Assembly (NCBI RefSeq): GCF_954871325.1
Contig: NC_088777.1
Location: 34,697,366 to 34,761,365 of the forward strand
Origin: Gordionus sp. m RMFG-2023
Taxonomy: Eukaryota; Nematomorpha; Gordioida; Chordodea; Parachordodidae
DNA: 64,000 nucleotides
Reading direction: 5' to 3'
Shown here one piece after another: positions 1 through 12,330 of this stretch (its first letter is position 1; every line of letters starts with the position of its first letter). A model generated the notes under the pieces. The model was given only the letters and a program-made list of their open reading frames with translations. It was not told the DNA's origin and did no database searches. A program made the position numbers and the translations under genes.

Positions 1-2150
1 TAACCATATAGCAAAAGATTGTAAAACACATACCATTTAGATAATTCTATCACGGAAACCTCGCCTGTCATTTCCTAATAAAACTACCATTGATGGGAGG
101 ATAAATGGTTTGCGCTTTAAATTCGATACCGGTGCTGCGTGCAGTGTGTGAGATGAAGTTACCTGAAGACACATTGGCAAACCATAACTATCGCCTACGT
201 TTAAGCTAGTGGTGTATAATAATATCAAAATCGAAGTGTTGGGTAAATGTACAAAGTGGAAGTAAAAAAATATTTCAAAATTTTAGGTAGTTAAAAGAGA
301 GAATTCCTTTATTTTTGGAATGCCTTTTCTTAAATATAAAGCTCCGGAAGATGTTCGGATAAATAATATAAATACGAATGTTCTCACTTTAAATACTATT
401 GCATCAAAATTTTCTCAAGTTTTTTAAAAAAAAGTTAAGAGAAATAAAACTCCAGCAAGCAGTTATCCGCATACAACCGAACGCATTACAGATATCTTTA
501 TCAGCAAAAATAGTTCCATTTCCGCTGCGTCGAACCATTGAAGCAGAGTTAGACAGACTTTTAGACGAAGGTTTTATAGAAAAGGTGCATCCAATAAAAA
601 CTCTAATCACTTGGGCTACGCTAATGATTAATATCTTAAAGAAATCCGACGTCGTGCGAATATGCGGAGATTTTCATTTAACAATCAACAAATATTTAAC
701 GATAAATTTACTACCAATTTTTGTAGATTTGACAATTAGGATCGCAGAATATACAACAATTCCTTATTCAGCCAATATTCCATCGATTTCTAATGATGCT
801 TTCGAAGATGGTCTAGGAGCTTTTATTGCTACTGGCCAGGAGAACACTTTTCGGCTGGAAAGAATTACGCCACCATTGATAGAGAGACTTTGGCGATCAT
901 GTTCGCTATCGAGAAGTTTCATCAAATATTTATGAAAGACATTTTATATTGGTTACGAATCACAAACCTTTAAAATATATCAAAGGTGATAAAAGAGACC
1001 TAAATAAAACAAATAACCATTTAATACGGTGGGCGAAGCTATCAAATTACGACTATGAGATAATTCATAGATCTGGTAATTAAAACAAATGTGCCGACGC
1101 TCTGTCCCGTTTGGGGGTAAAGAGAAAAAACCAATGAAGTTACAAAAAAAATCGAAGATGAAATCAGAGAATTAAAAATTAATTTAGCAGTAAAGTTATA
1201 AGTGAAACGAGCTGATATCTCTGAAAGAGAATATTAAAAAAACATTGTTATATTGATAATAAATCATTATTCAGAGATTTTAAAAAAATTTATTTTAATT
1301 AAATATAATATTTCGTTCGAAGAAGCATTATTATTTTATAATGATTGGATTATTATTCCTGATAATCTAAAGAAGGAGGTTTTGAATGTTATTCATCAAG
1401 GACATCCATAGTGGGCTGAAATCATTATGTATATATTATGTATTTTGAACAAATCTTGATCGTGATGTTGAAGATTTTATTAAATGCTGCAAGAGTTGTC
1501 AGGAAGGAAAGCAGGGAGTCAGAAAAGTGCCGTAATACAATTGAAACATTCCTACCCGACCTTGGGAACGAATACACATTGATTTGACAGGCAAGGTATC
1601 TTGAAATTATTTGTTAAATTGCGTAGACGACGCCTTCACCAAATAGTTTGAAGTTGCAATTTTAACACATAATAATTCGGCGAGTGTAATAAATAATCCA
1701 TGTAATTATTTCGCTAGTTTGGGTTACTTCGTTACATTGTTTTAGATAACGGTACTCAGTTTACTGGATCTGAATTCAAAGCGTTTCTTTTTAAAAACAA
1801 CATAAAACATTTTAGATCGGCCCCTTATAACCCCAAATCGAATGATTTGGCTGAGCGTTATATGTGTACATAAAGACGCGTTTCTGTGCTGGAAGGAGAT
1901 GTGGGACTCTGACTATTTTAATCTAGCGAATGTTTCAATTACTTATGGAAATACTCCAAATGCAAATAGGTAAATCCCCTGCCGAAATGATGTTTGGAAG
2001 GCCACTCAGGACGAACGTTGAGTCCTGTGAATTTGAAGAGAAGCAAAAGGTTTGGAACGAAAGAACTGTGGGATGGCATGAAGGGACAGTGGTTTAACGG
2101 AAAAGTGCGATATTGTATGATGTTGAGTCTGAGGATGTTGTAAAAAACAA
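1..2150 (+). mobile_element. Ty3/gypsy LTR retrotransposon fossil (pol region)
   Basis: Recognisable pol parts lie in the usual Ty3/gypsy order: an aspartic-protease-like stretch with a DTGA core near 106-145, reverse-transcriptase N-terminal blocks near 440-720, RNase H pieces near 800-1120, and an integrase with its zinc-binding region near 1380-1510 and catalytic core near 1550-1880, trailing off by about 2150. The left end lies outside the window and no LTR pair was found inside it. The copy is old and broken, with roughly a dozen or more breaks and missing internal blocks. Protease before RT and integrase after RNase H fit Ty3/gypsy rather than copia. No envelope-like part was seen. Confidence 0.85.
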
Positions 2151-2256
2151 GCATATGGCAACTAAGGAATGCTCATGCCCAAGCTAAGGAAATACCCATA
2201 CTGAATATTTGGACAATGCAGAACATAATGGAAATACAATTTAAAAAGAGTTTCGA

Positions 2257-2269
2257 CCCCCCCCCCCCC
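2257..2269. repeat. poly-C homopolymer (13)
   Basis: An uninterrupted run of 13 C lies just past the gypsy fossil, in DNA that is otherwise strongly AT-rich. It is one of at least seven such G or C runs in the window. Confidence 0.95.
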
Positions 2270-4380
2270 ACTACGTTATCATGACGAATTCAATTTGTAG
2301 TGGGAATAACTGTAATGTATTAATTTTAAATAAATTGTATTTTGTTATTATTGTGTAAGGATACAATTTATGGTAATTGATTGATTATCGCAAATGATGA
2401 ATTTATAAACATAGTATTGTAAAAGTTAAAATATCCTTTTATATTTTTCTCATTATTTTATTGCAATTAACACCACAATAATAATTCATTATTTATATTA
2501 TAATTAATATATAATGTATCTGACAATTTCAATTTAAGTAAAATCATAACGTGTCAGTTCTTTATATTTAAATAGAGTTATCTCCTTAAGTAGATTAAAC
2601 AAACTTCTTCCAAAAAATTTTGAAAAATATGAATAATGATGATATCTTTTTAAAAATAAATATCTTAATCAAATAAAAAAATTGTTGAAATTTTTTCCTC
2701 AAAATTCATACATATTTATTTTTTTTATTTTATTTTTTATTTGAAAATTTGTAATTGGTTTTAGTTAGGGTGTAGATGACTCCTGTATCAAAAATGATAA
2801 TTATGGTAACAGCATAAAAGTAAAATATATTGATGTAAGTTGTTTGTTAGACTTAACATATTTAAAAATAAAAAAAATCAACATTATATAGTGGTAAGAA
2901 TTTTTTAAAAACTCAAAATATTATGGTCAATTATTACTCGTTTGTTATTAAAAGTTTATAATTAAGATTTGACGATTTAGATACATTTAGATACATTTAA
3001 AAGTAAAAAGGGTAGGTGAGGCGAAACAATATTTAAAAATTATTTCTAATGCAAAGAACCAATTTGGTCAAAACAGAGAAAGTTTTTTATAGTATTTTAC
3101 CTTTCCCTGTACAGAAAAAAAGAATGTGAAGTCAATTTTTAAAACTCCTTAATATAAAAAAAACAAACAACTCAAAAGAGAATAGGTGATTGATTTTTTA
3201 GATTTTAATTTTCTATTGAATAAAAATAAATGTCGCCGCTAGTTCCTTACCATTATGGATTTAAAGGTTAGTCAAAAGAAAACTAAAAGATCGAAGGGTA
3301 GGAGCTATAAATGGTAATAAGAAATAAAATTATCTCTTATATGCAGCAAGAGAGAACATATGATAATTTACAACGCTAAAATTTTATTTAATATAAATTA
3401 AGCCAAACCATATCTAATTGATAAGTCAAGCTAAATTCGTATATTTTTTTTACAAAAAAACTTAATAATAAACGCGTGGTTCTTATTTAAAATTTTTTTT
3501 AACCCACCACTATTTTTGTCTTATAATATAGTTTATTAATTTGAATAATATTATTTATATTATATAGATTAGCTTAAGCATGGATGTTGTTATTTCACCT
3601 ACATCTGAATCTGAATTAATATGGCTCAAATATAATATACTTTACAGTAACATCCTATATTCAATGTATCCTTACAAAATGTAAAATATGTCTAAAAAGT
3701 ATAATATCAGTTTCAAAATCTTCACGTTCTAATTTAAAGTAACATTTGATTAAAATATTTATTATTATCTATAATATAGCTATAAGTAGCTTGTTAATAA
3801 ATTTTTTTAGACTATTGTATTTCTTAGGTTTATTAAATTATTACGATCATTATAATTTAATAGGTATACATAAATTAAAATATTTAAATGTTATAGATTA
3901 AGTTACAAAATAAAACTGTTAATTTTAAACATGGCTAATATATTGTTAAAAAATATAAGGAATTTATTTAAATTTTCAAGTTTTTTAAAAAATGTATCCA
4001 TGAAGTTCTAAAAAAGTAAACGCATTCCTTTTTTTCGAAGGCAAATGAACGCGAATGCTTTCCATTTTTGTCAATAAAAGTTGAACGCGAACGCGTTCAA
4101 TTTTACAGCACTAGATATGTATATTAGAAAAAGGTGACTAAATTTGTAATACACTTTAAAAATTTAAGAGTATGGGAAAATAAATTATTAATAAAATAAT
4201 GGCTGAAAATAATGGATTATAAAAAATGGATGAAAGATTACTCAAGGGAAGAGTAAATTTTGATAAAATTGAAGCTACATATCTCCAAGGAGATCTATTA
4301 GCATGGGTAAAACTCATTTTTTCTCCAGAATTAATGTAATGTTTCATCTCCGAAGATTCATAAAACATTGATGGTGCTAG
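2270..4380. other. AT-rich intergenic DNA
   Basis: No coding pattern or intact repeat was recognised. The only notable local sequence is a cluster near 4017-4105 of words of the type GAACGCGAATG and GAACGCGAACGCGTTC, the latter partly palindromic, standing out from the AT-rich background. Confidence 0.5.
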
Positions 4381-5290
4381 GGGCAAAATATGTTGTTTGG
4401 GTTTGAATATTTGTTTGCTTTAAGGATTAAGTGTGAAACTAGGTGATATTTTTTTGAACTTTGCAGGTTGATGCAGGTGTTCCATGAGAGGGGAGTATAA
4501 TTGGAGCAAGGTAAGGTTTTAAATGTTGTTAATTGCTTTGTGACGAGGCTGACAACCGTATAAAGATTACAATTGATGGCATTTTGATCTTTGTTGTCTA
4601 ATAGTTAGGTCAACGTGGACTTAAGTAGAAAGAGTAATCATGTTGCAGCCAGGTCATAGTCCTATAGAAATTATATGTTGTTCTATCGAAAGAATCAACC
4701 CTTGGGTTAGGGGTGACTAAATTCATTGGCAGCCGGTCTTGGCTTTGAAGATGATTGAATTTGGATTATCCTCGAGCGGATCGCTCGAGAGAAGATAATC
4801 AATGGAACCAACAAGTGGATCATTTAATCTTTTCTATATGAAATGTGGGTATGGGGTGAAGGACTTTTTTGACCAAGTTTAGGACAAAGGTTAAATATAA
4901 ATCTTCTAAGAGCATTAACAGAAACAAAATTTCGTGGGAAGAAAATTGATATGATATGAAGGCGAATATCTATATGGATAGGGGAGAGATGCTTATCTCA
5001 CGAGATTTGCAAGAAAAATTAGGCAATCATGTGGAATTAGAGATAAGAAATTTCAGTTGATCCATTATTTTAAATTAGCGAATAACCAGAAGATATTCTT
5101 ATATAAAAATTGGTGAGAATCATTTAATAGAGGAGGTATAATAAAGTAGTTTTCAAGGAGGAAGAAAAATCGATGAAAGGGCCAAGGGAATTTGTTAAAA
5201 AGTTTCAACAGTTTTCTTTCCTCCTAAGGGAGCTGAATGTTTTTGGTATAACTTGGCATGGTTAAGAATTGGGAAGGGGAAAATAAAATA
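4381..5290. other. higher-GC, purine-rich unassigned segment
   Basis: Base composition changes here: the plus strand is G- and A-rich and clearly less AT-rich than its flanks on both sides. Stops occur in all frames, so no gene is called. The texture resembles an eroded mobile-element coding region, but no motif was identified. It contains the inverted repeat at 4764-4798. Confidence 0.4.
4764..4798. repeat. short inverted repeat (XhoI-like palindrome arms)
   Basis: CTCGAGCG-GAT-CGCTCGAG is a perfect 8-bp inverted repeat around a 3-base centre (4771-4789). The arms extend to GATTATC on the left and GATAATC on the right with a four-base interruption on the right side. It could form a small hairpin; no function can be assigned. 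Confidence 0.7.
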
Positions 5291-6043
5291 TCACATTTAG
5301 ATCTGTTCTAATAATATTTTTTAAAACTCGGTATGAACCTGTATAAATAAAAAATTTTATAATAGCAGTTCGACTTTGAAATTAATTATGAGGGTTCATT
5401 GGTTTCAAATGATAATAATGTAAAATACTTTCTCACGACTAATGAACAAATAAATATTTTATAGTATTATCTTATTAAGTGTAAAAGATATAAAAATCTT
5501 TTATCATCATAATAAAAAAAATAATCGTGCTTAGAGTTGAATTGATTTTTTGAAATGGAGAAAATCGACGTTGTTTTTCATGGCAGTTATTACTCTTATG
5601 GAAAAAATGAATCTAATCCAATATTTTTATGTAAACAAATATTTGATTTGAATTATATATTATTTTATATGTTAAACCATGTTTAAAAACGGGTAAATAA
5701 ATAATAACCCATCAATTTTTATACTAATACTATATCATTTTGCGTTATTAAATGAATGGCTTAAATTTATGATAATATATTTTTATAGCTCTCTTTACTA
5801 GCTTTGATTATTAGTATTGCAAGATTATCTATATTATAAATGCATTAAAAAAATATTTCTTTCTTATAATTTAGGAAATGGACTCAAAACTTGCAAATAA
5901 TGTGATAAATACTTTAACCTTAAGATGCTATAAAGAGTGCATTTAAATTAAAAGTTTGTTATCTTAGAAACGAATCTTTCCTCCTCTAAATTATTAAAAT
6001 TATCAGCTAGAAATATTTTTCTTAAATAAAATAATAAGTGTAA
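5291..6043. other. AT-rich intergenic DNA
   Basis: No gene, RNA or repeat recognised. Confidence 0.4.
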
Positions 6044-6426
6044 TTTCATTCATTCACTTATTCATTCATTTATTCATTCATTTATTCATTCATTTATTCA
6101 TTCATTTATTCATTCATTTATTCATTCATTTATTCATTCATTTATTCATTCATTTGTTCATTCATTTATTTATTCATTTATTTATTCATTCATTTATTTA
6201 TTCATTCATTTATTCATTCATTTATTTATTCATTCCTTTATTCATTCATTTATTTATTCATTCATTAATCATTCATTCATTCATTAATCATTCATTCATT
6301 TATTTATTCATTCATTTATTCATTCATTCATTTATTCATTCATTCATTCATTTATTCATTCATTATTTCAATTCATTCATTCATTTATTCATTCTTTCTT
6401 ACATTCATTCATTTATTTATTCATTT
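6044..6426. repeat. (ATTC/ATTT)n microsatellite
   Basis: About 380 bp of tetranucleotide repeat in which ATTC and ATTT units alternate, at first with an 8-bp period (ATTCATTT), later with irregular ATTC runs. An open frame through it translates to repeating Phe-Ile-His-Ser/Leu and is a composition artefact. Confidence 0.97.
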
Positions 6427-6745
6427 CCATCTCCTTTCCTTCTAAACATATCTTCTCATTCTATCATCATCAGTTAATCTTCGTCAGACATCTACTTGAC
6501 CCTATGTCATCCTCTGTTCTTATTTTTTTCTTGGCTACTCCTTCCCTTCGTTCTCTCTTCTCCTTTTATCATCGTTATTTCTCTAATCTTATCCTGGCAT
6601 CTTTTCGTCCTATCTAATCTTCCTGTGTATTTTATTTTCATCTATTTTTAGTCAGTCATCTTTTCGCCTTCCTATTCTACATTCCCTTCTTTGATTTATT
6701 TTTATTCAACTCTTTTTCTTTTATTTTCTTTATATTTTTTTAAAT
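6427..6745. repeat. pyrimidine-rich (C/T) tract
   Basis: Directly after the microsatellite, the plus strand is strongly C+T biased for about 310 bp (many CTTCC, TTCTC, CATC words) without a strict repeat unit. The strand asymmetry ends near 6745. Confidence 0.7.
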
Positions 6746-9060
6746 ACATTTACTAATACTAAAACTCTATATTGAAACTTTTAACAACAAATGTTATTTA
6801 GTTAAAGAAAATAACATAAACTCATATATAAAAATTTGGATATAAACTAATAAAATTTTAAGTTAGCTAAGTGCCCGTAAACCCATTCTAATAAGCCTTG
6901 CTGGATTGGATAATCATTAAAGTCTATTTTTATTAGATTAGAGGTTTTTTGCAAATTTTTGTTTAGATTTCCCATTTTTGCTAATCGAAGGGGAGGGGCT
7001 TTTGGTAAATATTTTAGGAACTAGGTAATATCATTACTGACATAGGGAGGTATGGAAGATTTTGATTGCTTTCTTTTCTTATCATATTTGTCGCCTACGA
7101 CTTTACTAATATTTACAAGCAGAGAACCCCAGTCAATAATAAAAGTAAATTCAATCTTCCTTAATTTGCAAGAGGTTTTAATAAAACGTGCCCTTTTTTC
7201 TCTTTTTTCTTATTATTCCAAGTGTCTGGCAGCTATATTTGATGTTGAACTTGAAACGATAAAATCTATAGCAAATAAATCTTTTACAAATCTGAAATAG
7301 CCTATAATATTTTTGAAATGATAAATATAAAACATAATTTTTTTTACAAATCTAATATGGCCGACAATATATTTGAAGTGATGAATTTATAAAATAAATT
7401 TCTTAAAAATATGAAATCATAATAATATTCTATAGATATTATGTTAACTCATCTAATTTTATAATTTTATATGAAATAAAAGGAAATTATTTGAAAAAAT
7501 ATTATCAGATTAAGAAAATTAGACAAAAGAATTTTAATACAATATATATTACTTAGAGTATCATTAAAATATAGTATGAAATAGAAAGACATAGGAAAAT
7601 ATATAAAAATTATAGATAAAATACAAAATTATTCTAATAATTACATCCCTTAAAAATCACTACAGTATAGATTCTACAATCCGTTGTTATTTCAAAACCC
7701 TACACCAGGTTTACAAATTCAACCAAATAGCTATGACTCTGTATATTGTAGATTAAAATTTTATCCAATTGGAATTTTCTTTGTTGCTATTTAAAATGCT
7801 TGAATGGTGAGTAAACATTTAAATCTTTATTTATTATTAATCAATCTTATTTTGATATTATACGAATGCATTCATTAAATTTTAATGATATTTTATATGT
7901 AGCCACATGTCTCAGAATGCCTTTTTAGTATATTAATATAATTTAAAGAATGTATATTTCATTCAAAATGCTAAATTTTTGAGGGTTTATTTAAATATAT
8001 GATTCGCGTGTGACAACATATTCACCAAATTTTAGGTAAAAGTAAATATAATCGTCATTAAAAAACATTCAAACGATTTATTTAAATAATAATTCTTTTT
8101 TAAAATATTCATAGCATTTTTTTGCAATTTGCTTCTTCAAATTTACACATTTTATATATGTTGTTAATTTTACATATGAAATTTTTTTTTAAAATATACT
8201 AAGATTTTGACTCACATTTTAGAATTTGTTTAATAAAGTTAGGGTAAAGATTTTCATTGAATGAAGAGTTAGTTTAGCATCAATTGAGATGCATAAATTT
8301 ATACTAGTCAGATGGTCTTGATATTGGGGTTGTGTATATAATTTTTGATAATTCTTATATCTATTTTTAAGATTTTATATTGCCGATTTATGCGAAATTA
8401 ACACGAATATTATTATATTTAATAGCAGCTATATTGATGCTCAATTATATCTAAAAACTATAAAATAAACCTATATTTAATAACAATATAACATAATAAA
8501 TAAATTTTTAATATAAATGTCATAGTCTATAGTCGAAATTCCAAAATAGCAAATAGTATAAATGATCACAAGCGAATTGCGCCTATAATTACTATCCGCC
8601 AATAGTGCTTAGATTAATTTTTTTGTAATTTATATTTATAAATTGTCAATTCTATTTAACAAATTTCAAGGTAAACATTTCTTAAACCTAGTTATTTAAA
8701 ATGATAGAATCCTTAAGTGAAAACAATGGGGATACACAAAGTTACAAGTATAAATTAAGCATATTAAATGGAAACTTTTTAAAGTCGTCCAACAAAAATA
8801 TATTAATATCAATAATAAAACTACTGCAAAGTGTAAAGACATTTATAAGGGGCTCTGCAGACTCATGATATAATTTCGTCAAGTATCTAAAAGTATATTA
8901 TATAATTTATTAAAAATCACGTTTTTAATGATATTCATTTTATATTCAATATCATATCTATCGTTTGCTAAATTCAGAAGTTTTTTAAAATAAATTTAAT
9001 ATTAATGTTTGATAATGAATGAAAATAATATCTAATATCTATAATATCTTATATAATAAA
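6746..9060. other. AT-rich intergenic DNA with a small tandem duplication
   Basis: No gene recognised. A roughly 62-bp unit beginning with TTTTACAAATCTGAAATAG near 7280 is repeated in diverged form near 7340 and again weakly near 7400. A short open frame at 7052-7300 has no recognisable domain and ends inside this duplication. Confidence 0.4.
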
Positions 9061-9064
9061 AGGC

Positions 9065-9250
9065 TTGTAATATATATAAAAGCCTTGTCACACTGTGACA
9101 GTGCTGTCACAGTCACACGGTCACAGTCACACTTCACAATTTATACTATTTAATTAAAAAATCGTTAATTTTGAAAAGTGTCCGTGGCCCAATCGGTAAG
9201 AGCGTCGTTTACAAATCTGGGTCGAATCCCAACAAAGATTTTTTTTTCTT
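9065..9250 (+). repeat. tRNA-like SINE-type unit, copy 1
   Basis: A TATATAAAAG motif (about 9073) is followed by an inverted-repeat-rich TGTGACAGTGCTGTCACA segment and, from about 9178, a tRNA-like sequence. Box A is TGGCCCAATCGG; box B is GGTCGAATCCC, one T shorter than consensus. It ends in AAAGAT plus a T run, a possible Pol III terminator. The anticodon arm does not fold well, so this is a tRNA-derived repeat or pseudogene, not a functional tRNA. Confidence 0.65.
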
Positions 9251-9524
9251 AATTTGGCAAAATATATTTTTTCTTCTTAATCTGGCAAAATTAATCAAAT
9301 AGATACGATTCGAAGTTTGTAGCTACTTTAAAATTCAAACTATTAAATAGGTATTCTTATATTTTTAAATTTTTTATTTTCTTTTGAAAAATATTCGTCC
9401 AATAAAAATCACCATAGAATCATATCTTATCAATCATTCATTCATCTTCTATTACCATAAAACCATTACCATCTTATACATCATCCTATATATGTATATA
9501 CTAGAACTAACTGATATATCTATA

Positions 9525-9670
9525 ATATATATAAAAGCCGTTACACTCTCAATGTTAGAGTCACATCACAAAAATCGTGAATTTTGAAAAGTGTCTATAG
9601 CCTAATCGAGCGAGCGTTGATTACAAATCTGATAAACTTAGGTTCAAATCTCAGCAATGATTTTTTTTCT
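9525..9670 (+). repeat. tRNA-like SINE-type unit, copy 2
   Basis: It has the same architecture as copy 1: TATATAAAAG, then a shortened TCACA segment, then TTTTGAAAAGTGTC leading into the tRNA-like part (about 9590-9660) with box B GGTTCAAATCTC, ending in a T run. The downstream TTTCTTAATCT matches the other copies. Confidence 0.6.
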
Positions 9671-9735
9671 TAATCTAACTTGGTGGTTTCGTCCTTTGAG
9701 ATGTTAACTAAATTCCTATGGACCTGAAAATGTTG

Positions 9736-9883
9736 TCATTTGCAGACCTCTGGTATTAAATGCATGGGAAAATAAAAGTGGCAGACGCATATCATTTATA
9801 AATGGATTTTTTGGCAGAGGTAAAATACATTATGATCTGCTGTTTCTGATGTCATCCTGATTAGAGGTCTGCAATGGGCAAGT
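9736..9883. repeat. two hAT terminal remnants facing apart
   Basis: TTTGCAGACCTCTG near 9736 and TTAGAGGTCTGCAATGGG near 9863 are ends of the TAGAGGTCTGCAATGGG family that is complete at 32084-33231. They interrupt the tRNA-like repeat array. No target duplication is visible, so both are truncated. Confidence 0.6.
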
Positions 9884-9942
9884 TTTGGTACACCTGCCTA
9901 CTCACATATTTAAAAATTTTGTTTAACTTGCCTGTCCAAAAT

Positions 9943-9990
9943 TTGAAGATCATGGGGTTCGAATCCCAGTAAAGATTTTTTTTACTTAAT
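9943..9990 (+). repeat. tRNA-like unit, 3' fragment
   Basis: It carries a perfect box B (GGTTCGAATCC) followed by CAGTAAAGAT, a T run and the CTTAATCTG tail shared with copy 1. The 5' half is missing, apparently removed by the adjoining hAT remnant. Confidence 0.6.
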
Positions 9991-10231
9991 CTGTCAAAAT
10001 TAATTAAATAGAAGATAAAATAATTAAGTGTTACATATTCACATACAATTCAAAGTTTGTTGCTATTTTAAAATTTAAACTATTAAATAGGCATTCTTAT
10101 TAAAAAATTTTCACAAAGTAATAGCCAATAGTATTTTTAAGCATCATACCATATCAAACACTCATTCATCAAAGCATCCATTAAATATCTAATATTACCT
10201 TCTTATACATCATAAATATATATATATATCT

Positions 10232-10402
10232 ATCTATCTTAATAATATATATAAAAGCAGTGTGATAGTCACAGTGTCACAATTTATCATATATATTTTA
10301 AAATCGTCAACTTTGAAAAGCGTCTGTGGCCTAATCGGCAAGAGCGTCGCTTACGAATCTGATGGCTTTGGGTTCGAATTCCAGCAATGCATTTTTTTTG
10401 TT
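10232..10402 (+). repeat. tRNA-like SINE-type unit, copy 3
   Basis: The best-preserved copy: TATATAAAAG, a GTCACAGTGTCAC segment, box A TGGCCTAATCGG, a TTACGAA loop (it would read anticodon ACG), box B GGTTCGAATTCC, and a T8 run. The sequence before and after each unit is also shared between copies, so the repeating unit is larger (about 480-700 bp). Confidence 0.65.
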
Positions 10403-12330
10403 AATCCAACTTTGTATACTTTTTTTAAATTATATTAATTTCCTTATTTTTTTTAATTTTTATTATTTATGTACTCAATAATTTTGCTAGATGAGGGTTT
10501 TGTATATTATTATCATGGAAACAGATTTCGGATTTGGACTTATTAAGAATGAGTCTTTTAAAATTGGCTTAAAGAAATTGAAAATAAATTATTTTAGGAA
10601 GAGCATCACAGATTGTTCCATCATCAAGATACCAAATATTTATATCCAAATCAAATTTAGATTTAAGATAATGGATGAGATAATGAATACCAAGGTAATA
10701 TAAACGAGGATGTTTTTCCCCTGCTGAATGATTTTGTCAGAATTTATGACCTGTGGGCTGAATAAAGGAGTTTTAATGTTGTATATCTCTAAGAATTTTG
10801 AATAAACAGGAAATTTGGGATAAAAACAATTTATGAACACAAAATTTGCTATTGAAAGCATTTTTAAAGTCTACTTTGATAATAGCCATGTTAGGAGGAG
10901 GATTTTGGAATATAAATGGCATGCGAAGCTATGCCTTCCCTTAACACCAAATCCTAATTGATAAGTATACTTAATAAGTTAAGACCATGGGTTTTGACCC
11001 ATGGCAATTATTTTTACCAGTGTGGTATTATGTAAATTTAATATTGTACGAAATTTAGCATTTTTATATTTGAATAATAATAGTTTAATTTTATATGTTT
11101 ATTCTTCGAAAAATTAGTAATAGTTGTACTAGATTTTACATTTTTATATTTAAATGATAATATTTTAATTTTATATTTTTATTCTTCGAAAAATTATTAT
11201 ATTTAATATGCAAATAATTATGTATATAAATATGATTGAATTTTCAATAAAGTTAGTTAGAGTGAAATTTTATAAAAAAGAAAAATTTGTTTTACATTAA
11301 ATATAGTATCTGAAATTAATTATAGACAGAGAGATTCTAAATATTTCTAAATAGAGAAAAGTAATATGATAATTTAATAAATTGGAATTATTTAAAAGAG
11401 TTTACATTATATTATTTTAGGTGTGCTCAAAAGTAAGTGGTTAGCAATCGTTATTATTAAAATTAATCCTTTATTTTATTTATATAGATTTAATATACCT
11501 TTGATTCCTAATTAGCTCTCCCAATACAACATTAACACCCTGAGTTAAGTTCGGATTTGTAACAACCAGTAATCTTCTAAATAGCCCTTTGCTATGGGGT
11601 GGATACCACCACAATGTTTGTGAGATAATCCTGTTTGCCCTCTGATTCGAATCTATTATGGCAGGTCTTTTTTTAAAAGAATATTTAGGAAGGTTTTAAA
11701 AGCATTTAAATGATTCTTTGAGAAGAATGTAGATTTTATACTAAGGGAGAGAGCAAAAACCAGGATGTGGAAAATTTCTTAAAAGAATTGATAAATATCA
11801 TAACTCACAAATCATATTATTTTTTTATTCCATATTTTTCATAATATATTTGTCCTTTTCTCTAAAAATTTATAGAAATCTTGGAAGGATGAATACGGAT
11901 AATCTATTCCTCTCATTTGACTATTATTTTGATTCATCCATCGTCAAATTAAGGTAAAATTAATTATTTATCCATACGGAGAAAATTCTGATTACCCGTC
12001 ATTCTTGAAGGGCTATTAGCTAGTACACATATAATCTCCGTTATCAAGAAATGAACGTTTTCGTATAATCTTAATGTTATTTTTTCTATCAACTTTCCTA
12101 TCATCTTAATGTTAATTTTATTTTTTCTATCAACTTTCCTATTATCTTAATGTTAATAAATCGAAGGAGACTATATACCTCTAATGATAAATTATTTATT
12201 TTTTTTAAAAAAGGAAATATTTTTTTTTACATCAACGAGATTCGATCTCCAAACTCAACTTTACATAGGCAAACTCTCTTTCCAACTCAGCCCTCTTCTA
12301 TTTTAGTAATTTAAAATATCAGTGTTTATT
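10403..12330. other. AT-rich intergenic DNA with small duplications
   Basis: No gene recognised. Near-tandem duplications are visible at about 11040-11215 (unit about 95 bp, containing ATTCTTCGAAAAATTA) and at 12075-12160 (unit about 45 bp, containing CTATCAACTTTCCTAT). A perfect hairpin, CCATGGGT-TTTG-ACCCATGG, lies at 10985-11004. Confidence 0.5.

Noticed and set aside
6154-6477. 107-residue open frame, repeating Phe-Ile-His-Ser/Leu
   Set aside because: It is the direct translation of the ATTC/ATTT microsatellite.
9178-10400. Functional tRNA genes
   Set aside because: Box A and B are present but the anticodon stem and acceptor stem do not pair well in any copy, and the copies differ in anticodon loop.
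11515-11640. Possible 5S rRNA or structured RNA (locally less AT-rich)
   Set aside because: No match to the conserved 5S internal boxes or to any RNA family I can recall; no convincing fold.
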